Shown: positions 7,301 to 13,764 of the stretch, one piece after another
How the letters are laid out: each line of letters starts with the position of its first letter
Position numbering within the stretch: position 1 is the first letter of the stretch
IMG/VR virus record: IMGVR_UViG_3300030617_000051
Span: 1-23,422 of that record
Direction: 5' to 3' (one strand)
DNA length: 23,422 nt
Source: a virus
The notes under the pieces: model-generated
The model's input: only the letters and a program-made list of their open reading frames with translations
What the model was told of the DNA's origin: nothing
Databases searched by the model: none
Program-made: the position numbers and the translations under genes

Positions 7301-7819
7301 ATGCCACGACCGAGGACACTGCCTGATGATGAAATTCTGGTGCGGGACAAAGATTTCCTGGGTCTGAGTCTCAATGAAATCGCGGACAAGTACGGCGTGA
7401 GCAAGCAGGCCGTAAGCGCGCTTTTCATTGAGATGGGTAGACCATGGGGCGCGGTAGCGCCGGTAAATTACCGGGACTATCTGCCCTGGGACATCGGTCG
7501 CGATCATCAGGCCCTTGATGCCGCACAGAGGCTCAGGGCACACATCAGGTGGAGGACAGGACACCCGTCGACAGACGCGCAGTTGCGTCGTCTGTCCAAC
7601 TGGCATGCACGCATCACACGCGAGAATGTAACAGTTGTGTACGATCCTGTCCTGCCGTCGCCGTGGATCTACGTGCCGCGCACGGCTTCTGACGGAGAGT
7701 TGATCATCCGCTGGCCGGCAGACATAGAGCCTCCGACCGACGTTCAGCGCGCTGTCCTGCTGCTACCCAGGGGCCCTGAGCTGGGCGAACGGCATGTCAG
7801 GGAGACTCTGAGTAGCTAG
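7301..7819 (+). CDS. HTH DNA-binding protein, candidate immunity repressor
   Basis: 172 residues from ATG 7301, with AAGGG about ten bases upstream. Residues 18-45 form a helix-turn-helix: LSLNEIADKYGVSKQAVSAL, with the usual Ala and Gly in the helix and turn. The rest has no recognised domain and could mediate asymmetric site recognition or dimerisation. Three points suggest the lysogeny repressor: it sits next to the integrase, it is a single gene between its own promoter and a strong terminator (7853-7882), and the repeated 13-mer overlaps its promoter. The cluster A/L5 repressor is of similar size (about 183 residues). Its role is inference; it could instead be an excision or Cro-like regulator. 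Confidence 0.75.
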   Translation: MPRPRTLPDDEILVRDKDFLGLSLNEIADKYGVSKQAVSALFIEMGRPWGAVAPVNYRDYLPWDIGRDHQALDAAQRLRAHIRWRTGHPSTDAQLRRLSNWHARITRENVTVVYDPVLPSPWIYVPRTASDGELIIRWPADIEPPTDVQRAVLLLPRGPELGERHVRETLSS

Positions 7820-7852
7820 CCTTTACAACTTCATTACACATCGTCACATGTC

Positions 7853-7887
7853 AGTGCTCGGTCCTAGAGTGGGCCGAGCACTTTCGT
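7853..7887 (+). terminator. Terminator after the HTH gene
   Basis: AGTGCTCGG (7853-7861) pairs perfectly with CCGAGCACT (7874-7882), followed by TTCGTT. It isolates the HTH gene as a monocistronic unit. Confidence 0.75.
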
Positions 7888-7899
7888 TGTAGGTTGAAC

Positions 7900-7937
7900 T
7901 TGACGCTTGACAGGCGCACAAAGTGCGCGCGTATGAT
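7900..7937 (+). promoter_or_regulatory. Probable early promoter with stoperator-like 13-mer
   Basis: TTGACGCTTGACA (7900-7912) is followed after 19 bp by TATGAT (7932-7937), the best -10 of the set. The spacer holds a perfect 6-bp inverted repeat GCGCAC-AAA-GTGCGC (7914-7928). It lies between the HTH terminator and the next gene block, so it probably starts transcription of the nuclease/ATPase operon and may be repressed through the 13-mer. Confidence 0.65.
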
Positions 7938-7963
7938 CGTCGTCACACATCAAGCGGAGCGGG

Positions 7964-8017
7964 ATGGGTCAGTTGCGTGACAGATGTGATGGAACAGCGT
8001 CAGCGGGGGGCAGTTGA
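7964..8017 (+). CDS. Possible 17-aa leader peptide
   Basis: ATG 7964 has GGAG about four bases upstream. The frame encodes MGQLRDRCDGTASAGGS and its TGA (8015-8017) overlaps the ATG of the next gene. It starts 27 bases after the -10 of the preceding promoter, the expected place for a leader ORF. Translation would couple to the next gene. Support is position and ribosome-binding site only. Confidence 0.35.
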   Translation: MGQLRDRCDGTASAGGS

Positions 8018-8367
8018 TGACATTGGCGTCCGTACTGCCGGACGAACGTGGGCCGCAGACGGCCAAAACCGAAACCTTGTACGATGATGCGCCGTATGCC
8101 CGATTGATGGTCTTTCACTACCAGTGGGCAGATGTGTACTGGCTCTACGTCAGCGAGCACACCGACCCGGACGCCATCGAAGATCTCTGGACACACCTTC
8201 CCAAGACTGCCCGCTTCTCCGAATCAGAACCGTGCGCACGTGGATTCGGCAACGACGCAACACGATGCGTCGTGCACACCTTTATTGCTCGGAGAGGAGA
8301 ACTGATTGAGTCAAGTCTCACGCCGGAGGTCTTTTTCACAAGTCAAGTCATGGGCCAGCTGCTCTGA
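8017..8367 (+). CDS. Hypothetical early protein (116 aa)
   Basis: ATG 8017 has a G-rich run (8005-8010) about six bases upstream. The product starts MTLASVLPDERGPQ, has an aromatic-rich centre (VFHYQWADVYWLYVSEHTD) and a C-terminal VVHTFIARRGELIESS. It looks like a small mixed alpha/beta domain without obvious catalytic residues, and I do not recognise the family. Its 3' end overlaps the nuclease gene by 62 bases, an unusually long overlap here, but the nuclease has no later usable start, so both genes appear real. Confidence 0.65.
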   Translation: MTLASVLPDERGPQTAKTETLYDDAPYARLMVFHYQWADVYWLYVSEHTDPDAIEDLWTHLPKTARFSESEPCARGFGNDATRCVVHTFIARRGELIESSLTPEVFFTSQVMGQLL

Positions 8368-9112
8368 GGCGTACCGACTGGAGCGCATTGTACGGGCCCC
8401 GCGACGGCCGGCAGCATGGTTCACTCATGGCACCGCATTTCACGCCGCCGTAGAGGCGTACGAGCGCTCTGGACGCACACTGACACCGGATCAGTGCATC
8501 GCCGAATTCGAGGCCGCATGGGCTGTCAGCATCATGCAGGATTTTGAGAAGGAACCTGATCTGTCGGTGTGGATGACCGGTGGCCGGCGCAAGCCGGAGA
8601 TGGACATCGAAGTCCGCTACGCCGAAGGCAAAGACATGGTCCTCCAGTACCTTGACTACATCTCCAAGAGTGGTGAGACGATCTGGACGGCGCCCGATGG
8701 GCGCCTAGCGGTCGAGCTGGAAATTGAGTTTGAACTCTCCGGCGTTCGCGTTATCGTCTACATCGACCAAGTCATCGTGACCAACGCTGGCCGGCTGGTC
8801 GTCCGGGATCTGAAGACCGGATCATCCTTCAACAGCCCGATCCAGCTTGGCACTTACGATCTGGCGCTTTCCGCCGAGTACGGCGTCAGGACCGGTTGGG
8901 GTGACTTCTACCTGGCCAAGAAGAATAAGCCGTCGGCACCAATCGATCTGAGTCCCTACACGCCTGAGCGTGTAGGTGCATGGTTCAAGGCCATGGACTC
9001 TGCCGAGTCTCAGGGCATCTACATTCCGAGTCCTGGCGATCACTGCCGCGTATGCGGCGTATCCCAATGGTGTGTCGCCAACGGCGGCACCGACTATCAG
9101 GAGGCATCTTGA
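8306..9112 (+). CDS. RecB/Cas4-like PD-(D/E)XK exonuclease with Fe-S cysteines
   Basis: 268 residues from TTG 8306, preceded by the strong GGAGAGGAG six bases upstream. The N-terminal SQVKSWASCSEAYRLERI contains C19, then HGTAFHAAVEAY. The nuclease core GVRVIVYIDQV...VVRDLKTG supplies D154, D168 and K170 of the PD-(D/E)XK motif. Near the C-terminus CRVCGVSQWC gives three further cysteines that, with C19, match the four-Cys iron-sulfur cluster of AddB/Cas4-type nucleases. Expected role: single-strand exonuclease in phage DNA recombination or end processing. No Cas1/Cas2 or CRISPR array is present, so this is a phage replication-module nuclease, as in cluster A-type phages. Confidence 0.88.
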   Translation: MSQVSRRRSFSQVKSWASCSEAYRLERIVRAPRRPAAWFTHGTAFHAAVEAYERSGRTLTPDQCIAEFEAAWAVSIMQDFEKEPDLSVWMTGGRRKPEMDIEVRYAEGKDMVLQYLDYISKSGETIWTAPDGRLAVELEIEFELSGVRVIVYIDQVIVTNAGRLVVRDLKTGSSFNSPIQLGTYDLALSAEYGVRTGWGDFYLAKKNKPSAPIDLSPYTPERVGAWFKAMDSAESQGIYIPSPGDHCRVCGVSQWCVANGGTDYQEAS

Positions 9113-9642
9113 CCACGCCATACGGCGCCCCTACTCCTTCGACTCCGCCGGAGTCTCCTCTCAGCATCAACTTCAGGATCCCCGAGGTCCCTGGCGGTCC
9201 TCAGCTCACTGTCCGCGCGGGCAACGGCAATGAACTTGCCGGGCTGACCGAGGATGTTGCGCACGCTGGTGCGCGAATCGGACATGCCTTGACCGAGTTC
9301 CGGGCCGGCTTCCTTGCCGGCTCCGGGATGCCTGCCGAGGCTCCGTCAGTTCCGGCCGTAGCGGCGCCCCAGCCGCCCTATCAGGCTCCGCCGGAGCAGC
9401 AGTATCAGAATCCCTCTGGTCCGCCCCCCTGGATGGCTCCCGCCACGCCGCCTCAGCAGGGATACTCGATGCCTGCGCAGCCTCAGCCGCCGCAGACCGG
9501 TAGTGGTCCAGTGCCGATGTGTCCTCATGGTCCGCGGACCTACAAGTCTGGCATTTCCAAGGCTGGCAAGCCGTATGCCATGTGGACATGCACTCAGCCG
9601 CAGGGACCGAGCCAGTGCGAACCTGAGTGGGCCAAGAGCTAA
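9109..9642 (+). CDS. Pro/Gln-rich protein with C-terminal Cys/His motif
   Basis: 177 residues from TTG 9109, which overlaps the nuclease stop (TTGA) and has AGGAGG four bases upstream. Three parts are visible: an N-terminal beta-rich segment (LSINFRIPEVPGGPQLTVRA) with a helical ITD-like stretch, a long Pro/Gln/Ala-rich linker (about residues 80-135), and a C-terminal possible zinc-binding domain CPHGPRTYKS...MWTCTQPQ...QCEPEW. A flexible linker ending in a small zinc domain recalls single-strand-DNA-associated replication proteins, and the location between a nuclease and a helicase-like ATPase fits. I do not recognise a named family, so the role is a guess. Confidence 0.75.
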   Translation: MTTPYGAPTPSTPPESPLSINFRIPEVPGGPQLTVRAGNGNELAGLTEDVAHAGARIGHALTEFRAGFLAGSGMPAEAPSVPAVAAPQPPYQAPPEQQYQNPSGPPPWMAPATPPQQGYSMPAQPQPPQTGSGPVPMCPHGPRTYKSGISKAGKPYAMWTCTQPQGPSQCEPEWAKS

Positions 9643-9661
9643 CTCTCTTTTGCCTCATTAA

Positions 9662-9698
9662 TTGACGCTTGACAGGTAGCCGCTTCGGCGGCTACCTT
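9662..9698 (+). promoter_or_regulatory. Stoperator-like 13-mer with UUCG hairpin
   Basis: TTGACGCTTGACA (9662-9674) is followed at once by a perfect 9-bp stem GGTAGCCGC/GCGGCTACC (9675-9696) closed by a TTCG tetraloop, one of the most stable RNA loops. TACCTT (9693-9698) lies 18 bp after the second TTGACA. The element can be read as a promoter with palindromic spacer, or as a repressor site plus terminator-like hairpin after the upstream gene. Confidence 0.6.
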
Positions 9699-9717
9699 CA
9701 GGGCAGAGAGAGGGGAA

Positions 9718-10521
9718 TTGCTTACTCTCACTCAAGCGAAAAACCAGCGGGGATCCGCTGGTGAGCCTCTACCGGACATCTTCCAGTCCTTTGCGCAGAA
9801 CGGCATCTATATCCGGCAGGGACAGTTGACTCTGATCTCTGCCGCTCCGGGGATCGGCAAGAGTGTCTTGTCTCAGACGATCGCCACGAAATGCGGTCTT
9901 CCTGGATACTACTTCTCTGCGGACAGCGACCAGTTCGAAATGTATTGCCGCTGTGCGGCGATGCTGACTGGCTGGCGAAAGCAAGACATCGAATCGAGTG
10001 TTCTCGCCGGGCGCACGGAGACGATCGATGCTCGACTGTCCCAGTCTGCGATGCTGAGATATGACTTCAGTGGCTCGCCGACAACGGATTACATCGATGA
10101 TGAGCTGAAGGCTTACGCGATGTATGCCGGCCGGTGGCCGGCGCTGATCGTGATGGACAACATCAGCAACATCGATATCGGGGGCAGCGCCACCGATACG
10201 GCTGCACTTGAAGAAGCTTGCGCTTACCTGCATGACGTCGCCCGGGAAACGGGCGCTGCGGTAATCGCACTGCATCACGTGCAGGGAACGTATAACGATG
10301 GCAATCAGCCGGTTCCGCTGTCTGGCCTCAGGGGCCAGATCGGGCGAGTCCCCGAAGTCGTCCTGACTCTGCACAACGCATCGACTGAGATCGAGATGTT
10401 CAATGGCGTCAATATTCTCGGCGTGAATGCGGTCAAGAATCGTGGCGGCAAAGCCGATCCTGCTGCACGGAACACGATTCGACTGGACTTCTATCCGGAG
10501 CGTATGGAGCTGCGGGGATAG
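9718..10521 (+). CDS. DnaB/RecA-like ATPase (helicase-type)
   Basis: 267 residues; probable TTG start at 9718 with a purine-rich GAGAGAGG upstream. Walker A is SAAPGIGKS (K48, S49) and Walker B is LIVMDN (D147). A sensor-like ALHHVQG and a SGLRGQIGRVPEVVLTL stretch match the RecA-fold core of DnaB-type helicases. The N-terminal DnaB domain that binds primase is absent, so this is a core-only ATPase, common in actinophages. Expected role: DNA unwinding or loading at the phage fork with the primase encoded 2 kb downstream. RadA/KaiC-type functions cannot be excluded. Confidence 0.88.
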   Translation: MLTLTQAKNQRGSAGEPLPDIFQSFAQNGIYIRQGQLTLISAAPGIGKSVLSQTIATKCGLPGYYFSADSDQFEMYCRCAAMLTGWRKQDIESSVLAGRTETIDARLSQSAMLRYDFSGSPTTDYIDDELKAYAMYAGRWPALIVMDNISNIDIGGSATDTAALEEACAYLHDVARETGAAVIALHHVQGTYNDGNQPVPLSGLRGQIGRVPEVVLTLHNASTEIEMFNGVNILGVNAVKNRGGKADPAARNTIRLDFYPERMELRG

Positions 10522-10571
10522 TCAAGATCATCTTTAACTGACACTGTCGAAAATTTCTTAGGGGAGCACAC

Positions 10572-10709
10572 GTGGACTACAAGTTGTGGATGGCCGAGGC
10601 GATGACTCGGCTGATGAAGCCGGCCAAGCCGGCATACGCGCCGAATCGTGCCGGCAGGCGCGCGGCGATGCGGAGCACTCAGAAGCGAGGAAAGGGGTTC
10701 ACCAAGTGA
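10572..10709 (+). CDS. Small basic protein (45 aa)
   Basis: GTG 10572 has GGGGAG about six bases upstream. The product starts MDYKLWMAEAMTRLM and is strongly basic towards the end (NRAGRRAAMRSTQKRGKGF). Its stop overlaps the next start (GTGA). The 50-bp gap before it has a weak relative of the repeated 13-mer (AACTGACACTGTCGA, near 10536) that I do not count as a copy. Function unknown. Confidence 0.6.
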   Translation: MDYKLWMAEAMTRLMKPAKPAYAPNRAGRRAAMRSTQKRGKGFTK

Positions 10710-10972
10710 CCTATCGCGAGATTCGCGTCTATGACGAGAACATTCATCTCGTCACCGAGACTGACGGAACTCACACCGTGAGCAAGCTTTTCGGCAAGTC
10801 TCCTTACTTCGGCACGAATCAAATCGAGCTGTCTCGGGGTGAAGCCTTCCGGCATCCTCATGACGAAGAGTACGACAGGATCGGGCAGTATCTCGCTGTT
10901 CGACGTGCCCTGTTGGCTGAAGCTGAGGTGCTTGCCAAGGCTCTTGCCCTTCTTGGTGTGACCGTCGATTGA
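10706..10972 (+). CDS. Hypothetical early protein (88 aa)
   Basis: GTG 10706 overlaps the upstream stop and has GGAAAGGGG about nine bases before it; the frame is open upstream but those codons belong to the 45-aa gene. The product starts MTYREIRVYDENIHLV, has a beta-strand-rich first half and ends in a long Ala/Leu helix (YLAVRRALLAEAEVLAKAL). No motif or family recognised. It is coupled to the endonuclease gene through TTGA. Confidence 0.65.
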   Translation: MTYREIRVYDENIHLVTETDGTHTVSKLFGKSPYFGTNQIELSRGEAFRHPHDEEYDRIGQYLAVRRALLAEAEVLAKALALLGVTVD

Positions 10973-11409
10973 CCGCACGTAAGGGCTATCGACCCTGCAA
11001 GAAGTGCCACCGAGATCGGGCAGAGAGATTCTTCACCTCGGCCAGAGGCCATACGTGCTCATCGTGTCGCAAGAATGGCCGCTCTGCGGCCGGACATGAG
11101 GCCAGAGTCATGGCCACCTATGGACTCGCCAAGGGCGAGTATGAAGCACTCTTCAAGGCTCAGGACGGCCGATGTGCCATCTGTGGTGGAAGGCGCCGAG
11201 AGCGCCTATCGGTAGACCACTGCCACAAGACTGGGCTCATCCGAGGACTTCTCTGCCGAATGTGTAATGGCCGTCTGCTGACGGCTGCACGAGACAAGCC
11301 GGATGTTCTACGTGCCGGCGCTGACTATCTCGACAATCCACCCGCAGCGCGGGTGATCGGACAACGCTTCTACACGGGCGAAGACAAGAAAGCGGGGAAA
11401 CTATGGTGA
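10969..11409 (+). CDS. Recombination endonuclease VII
   Basis: 146 residues from TTG 10969 (TTGA overlap with the previous stop). The N-terminus has two CxxC pairs (CKKCHRDR, CSSCRKNG). The endonuclease VII core follows: DGRCAICGGRR, then LSVDHCHKTGLIRGLLC with D83, H84 and H86 and the closing CRMCNG. Enzymes of this family (T4 gp49-like, His-Me finger) resolve Holliday junctions and other branched DNA before packaging. Its place in the replication operon fits. Four Cys of the core bind zinc; the extra N-terminal cysteines may bind a second ion. Confidence 0.93.
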   Translation: MTARKGYRPCKKCHRDRAERFFTSARGHTCSSCRKNGRSAAGHEARVMATYGLAKGEYEALFKAQDGRCAICGGRRRERLSVDHCHKTGLIRGLLCRMCNGRLLTAARDKPDVLRAGADYLDNPPAARVIGQRFYTGEDKKAGKLW

Positions 11410-11807
11410 GCACCGAGAAGACACTTCCCGAGATCTATCGTGAGGCTGCCGAGCTAGTCCTGAAGGACGGCAAGGTGACAGGCCAAATGAAGAAGATTGC
11501 CGAGGATCGATGCTTCGGCTTCTGTACCATGGGCGCGGTTTTCGAGGCATCGGGCAACCTCGAAAAGTATGGCTCCCTCTCGTCCGACTTTGACGAGTCG
11601 GACGAGTATTACCGGCTGGTCAACCCGGTTGCCAATCAGATCACTGAATCTGGAAGGCTCGACACAATCCCGGGCCGCGATCCATTCTGGGTCATCGCGG
11701 ACTGGAACGACAATCCGAGCAGCGACAAGGCTGCCCCTTCGGCTGAGGATGTTGCTGTCCTGCTTCGCGAGACTGCCGATCGCATCGAGAATGGAGACAA
11801 CGCCTGA
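11403..11807 (+). CDS. DUF6197-like hypothetical phage protein (134 aa)
   Basis: ATG 11403 lies within the end of the endonuclease gene, with GCGGGGA upstream. The N-terminal helix (LPEIYREAAELVLKDGKVTG) is followed by FGFCTMGAVFEASG and a late DWNDNPSSDKA...VAVLLRETADRI. This order (helix, C-x-M/L-G-A, W-N-D, C-terminal helix) resembles DUF6197, frequent in actinobacteria and their phages and without known function. The match is by memory of the pattern. The stop overlaps the next ATG (TGATG). Confidence 0.7.
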   Translation: MVSTEKTLPEIYREAAELVLKDGKVTGQMKKIAEDRCFGFCTMGAVFEASGNLEKYGSLSSDFDESDEYYRLVNPVANQITESGRLDTIPGRDPFWVIADWNDNPSSDKAAPSAEDVAVLLRETADRIENGDNA

Positions 11808-12406
11808 TGGCAACTGCCGAGAAGACGACCATCAAGGTCGAGAAGACGATCCAGGCCGATGAGGATGCCTATATCCTGACGCTGTCCAAGGATGAGGCCG
11901 AGACCCTTCGCGCCGTCGTGGGAATGCACGTTAACGGCGCCGGCCGGCGCAAGCATACCGACGCCATCTGGCACGCACTTAATGCGGCTGGCATCAATCC
12001 GGGCCGTATCAGTGGGATCAAGGGCATGATCACCATGGAGAATGGCCCGGATCCGGCGAAGCCCAAGATCGGCGATCGAGTGAGGATCACCCGCGCCGAC
12101 GATTACCCGGATTGGGTTGGTTGGGTTGGCATCCTTGTGGACCTTGATACCGATGACGAACCCTATTTCGTGGACAGCATCGGATGGGTTAACGACGTTG
12201 AGACGGTCAATGACTCGCCCATCAAGGTTGGGGATCGAGTGAAGATCCTTGAGGCGTACTGTGCAGAGCAGTATGTCGGAGAAATGGGAGTAGTGACTAG
12301 TGTCACCGACACTTGGCACTGCGCCGCAGGACCCCACCCCTATCGAGTTCACAGGGATGGCGGTACAGGAGAACTTCACGTCAAGCGCGTTGAGCGCGTC
12401 AGCTAA
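11807..12406 (+). CDS. Protein with two SH3/KOW-like beta-barrel repeats
   Basis: 199 residues from ATG 11807. After a helical N-terminal part (LSKDEAETLRAVVGMHV, residues 26-60) come two similar segments: KIGDRVRITRADDYPDWVGW and IKVGDRVKILEAYCAEQYVG, each 'K-x-G-D-R-V-x-I' followed by a G-x-x-G-x-V/L strand, as in KOW/SH3-type barrels. The last part (YRVHRDGGTGELHVKRVERV) could be the second barrel's final strands. A nucleic-acid or protein-binding adaptor role is plausible but unproven. A G-rich repeat in the DNA (12114-12129) encodes WVGWVG. The 3' end overlaps the primase gene. Confidence 0.7.
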   Translation: MATAEKTTIKVEKTIQADEDAYILTLSKDEAETLRAVVGMHVNGAGRRKHTDAIWHALNAAGINPGRISGIKGMITMENGPDPAKPKIGDRVRITRADDYPDWVGWVGILVDLDTDDEPYFVDSIGWVNDVETVNDSPIKVGDRVKILEAYCAEQYVGEMGVVTSVTDTWHCAAGPHPYRVHRDGGTGELHVKRVERVS

Positions 12407-12791
12407 ACCCCCCATCGCCGACGTTGTCCGGCACTACCATCCCGATGCGGTAGTGCCGGACCGCGAATACGGCTGGCAGAAAATGAGATGCCCGTTCCAT
12501 GGGGAACGGAACGCCTCAGCATCCATCAATCTGGAAGCCGACTTCTTTCAATGCTTCGCGTGTGACGCGTCGGGTGATTCGTGGAGTATCATCATGAGGG
12601 AGGAATCATGTGACTTTCGCGGTGCCGTCGAAATCGCAGAAAGATTTTTTGGGTTCAGCGGCGGCTCAGTACGCGGCGGATCTGGCCGTGCACGGCGCGG
12701 CACAAGCTTGGCTGATGAAGCGGGCCCTGTCCGAGGCCAGCGCACGATCTTTTCAGCTAGGCGTGGTCGCAAACCCCTTGCCGAGTCATGA
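12357..12791 (+). CDS. DNA primase, zinc-binding (CHC2) part
   Basis: From ATG 12357 (earlier starts lie deep in the previous gene) this frame encodes the primase zinc domain: IADVVRHYHPDAVVP, KMRCPFHGERNASAS, then FFQCFACDASGDSWSIIM, giving the C-x-x-H ... C-x-x-C ligands. Primase-like sequence continues to AVEIAERFF at the T6 run (12645-12650). After that the frame becomes Arg/Gly/Ser-rich and unlike primase up to its stop at 12791, while the catalytic half continues in the next frame. So the natural product is either a short zinc-domain protein with a junk-like tail or, after frameshifting, the N-terminus of a complete primase. The zinc domain directs template recognition for RNA primers. 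Confidence 0.85.
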   Translation: MAVQENFTSSALSASAKPPIADVVRHYHPDAVVPDREYGWQKMRCPFHGERNASASINLEADFFQCFACDASGDSWSIIMREESCDFRGAVEIAERFFGFSGGSVRGGSGRARRGTSLADEAGPVRGQRTIFSARRGRKPLAES

Positions 12792-13269
12792 GCAGTACCG
12801 TGGCCGGCTGGCCATCCCGTATCTGACACTCTCTGGTGTCTGCGGGATGGCCTTCCGATGCCTTGAGTCTCACGACTGCAAAGAGGCTCATGGAGGCACC
12901 AAGTACTTGTACTCCAAGGGCGACAGCAGGCGCATGTTCAACACTCCGGCCTTGGATACTCAGTCCCCATGGATTGCGATCTGTGAGGGCGAGATGGACA
13001 CCATTGCAGCCACTCAGGCCGGTGTGCCGGCTGTAGGAGTCCCTGGCGTGACCAACTGGCAGAGATACTGGGCCAGATGCTTCAAGGGCTTCGATACGGT
13101 CTACATCTTGGCTGATGCGGATGATGTCGGCCAAGGATCCGAGATGGCCAAGAAGATCGAGAGCCACGTGCCGCAGGCACGAACCATCCTCATGCCTCAA
13201 GGGCATGACGTGAACTCGCTCATTATCGAGCAAGGACCAGAAGCGCTGATAGCGCGGATTGGAGCATGA
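12610..13269 (+). CDS. DNA primase, TOPRIM catalytic part
   Basis: GTG 12610 has the strong Shine-Dalgarno AGGGAGG six bases upstream, so this 219-aa protein can start independently inside the CHC2 gene. The first 11 codons overlap the conserved zinc-domain sequence in the other frame. Primase-like sequence starts at about residue 15 (AAAQYAADLAVHGAAQAWLM), then FQLGVVANPLPSHEQYRGRL and the TOPRIM motifs ICEGEMDTIAATQAG (catalytic Glu) and YILADADDVG (Asp pair), ending QGHDVNSLI. It makes primers for the phage fork. Two products (separate subunit and frameshift fusion) are possible. The stop overlaps the next gene. Confidence 0.9.
   Translation: MTFAVPSKSQKDFLGSAAAQYAADLAVHGAAQAWLMKRALSEASARSFQLGVVANPLPSHEQYRGRLAIPYLTLSGVCGMAFRCLESHDCKEAHGGTKYLYSKGDSRRMFNTPALDTQSPWIAICEGEMDTIAATQAGVPAVGVPGVTNWQRYWARCFKGFDTVYILADADDVGQGSEMAKKIESHVPQARTILMPQGHDVNSLIIEQGPEALIARIGA
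12645..12651 (+). other. Candidate frameshift site in the primase
   Basis: Reading AGA TTT TTT GGG in the zinc-domain frame, the T6 run is the exact point where primase-like sequence moves to the other frame. The change is +1 (equivalently -2); a -2 slip lets tRNA-Phe re-pair on TTT at 12646-12648 and continue with TTG GGT TCA. A single-base indel or sequencing error in the T run would look identical. Confidence 0.45.
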
Positions 13270-13466
13270 TGGCAGCGAAACGCTGGTATGCCCTAATTGA
13301 TGTGGACGAGAGGGGCCCGTACCTGTCTTTCACGGGATTTCCTAGCGCCAAACATGCGCGGGAGTGGGGAAGCCTTCTTGTAGAGAAGAACCACAAGGGG
13401 AAGCTGATCGACGTCATCAAGCTGTCCGTCAATTCGCGCGGGGCATTGGGGAGGCTGAAGAAGTGA
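13266..13466 (+). CDS. Hypothetical small protein (66 aa)
   Basis: ATG 13266 overlaps the primase stop (ATGA); a second ATG follows directly. The product MMAAKRWYALIDVDERGPYL... has a beta-strand start, a helix (SAKHAREWGSLLVEKN) and a basic end (GALGRLKK), a compact alpha/beta fold by eye. Function unknown. It is coupled to the next gene by GTGA. Confidence 0.65.
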   Translation: MMAAKRWYALIDVDERGPYLSFTGFPSAKHAREWGSLLVEKNHKGKLIDVIKLSVNSRGALGRLKK

Positions 13467-13756
13467 CTAGTCCGGTACCGAGTCCTAGCGCGGGATCGAA
13501 GAAGCCGAAGATGAACGGCATTCGGCCTGCCGGCGTGATCGTGGACGAGACGCGCAGCGTCCTGACAACCCAGATGTGGTTTGCCGTGATGGAGCGGCCC
13601 GATGGCTCGATGTGGATTCGCTCCATCGGATATGGCACGCAAGAGGAATCAGAGCGAGAGACCATGAGAGAGGATTGGGAGGCCGATCCCATTGCGCATA
13701 TCTGCATGTCCCAGCTCACCCGGGACGCACTTCAGAACAACCATATCTACTTCTGA
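13463..13756 (+). CDS. Hypothetical protein (97 aa)
   Basis: GTG 13463 overlaps the upstream stop. The N-terminal 20 residues are Ser/Pro/Lys-rich and probably disordered (MTSPVPSPSAGSKKPKMNG). The rest (MWFAVMERPDGSMWIRSIGY...ESERETMREDWEADPIAHIC) appears to be a small beta-strand plus helix domain. No known family. It is the last gene before the 13-mer at 13765. Confidence 0.65.
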   Translation: MTSPVPSPSAGSKKPKMNGIRPAGVIVDETRSVLTTQMWFAVMERPDGSMWIRSIGYGTQEESERETMREDWEADPIAHICMSQLTRDALQNNHIYF

Positions 13757-13764
13757 GCTATTTC

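Noticed and set aside
8306-9112. Cas4-like gene as evidence of a CRISPR system
   Set aside because: No Cas1, Cas2 or repeat-spacer array in the window; such nucleases are standard in actinophage replication modules.
10534-10550. AACTGACACTGTCGA before the 45-aa gene as a further stoperator
   Set aside because: Too many differences from the 13-mer; retained only as a weak relative in the gene note.
11636-12415. 259-codon minus-strand frame opposite the barrel protein
   Set aside because: Overlaps two coupled plus-strand genes and the primase start; no recognisable motif.
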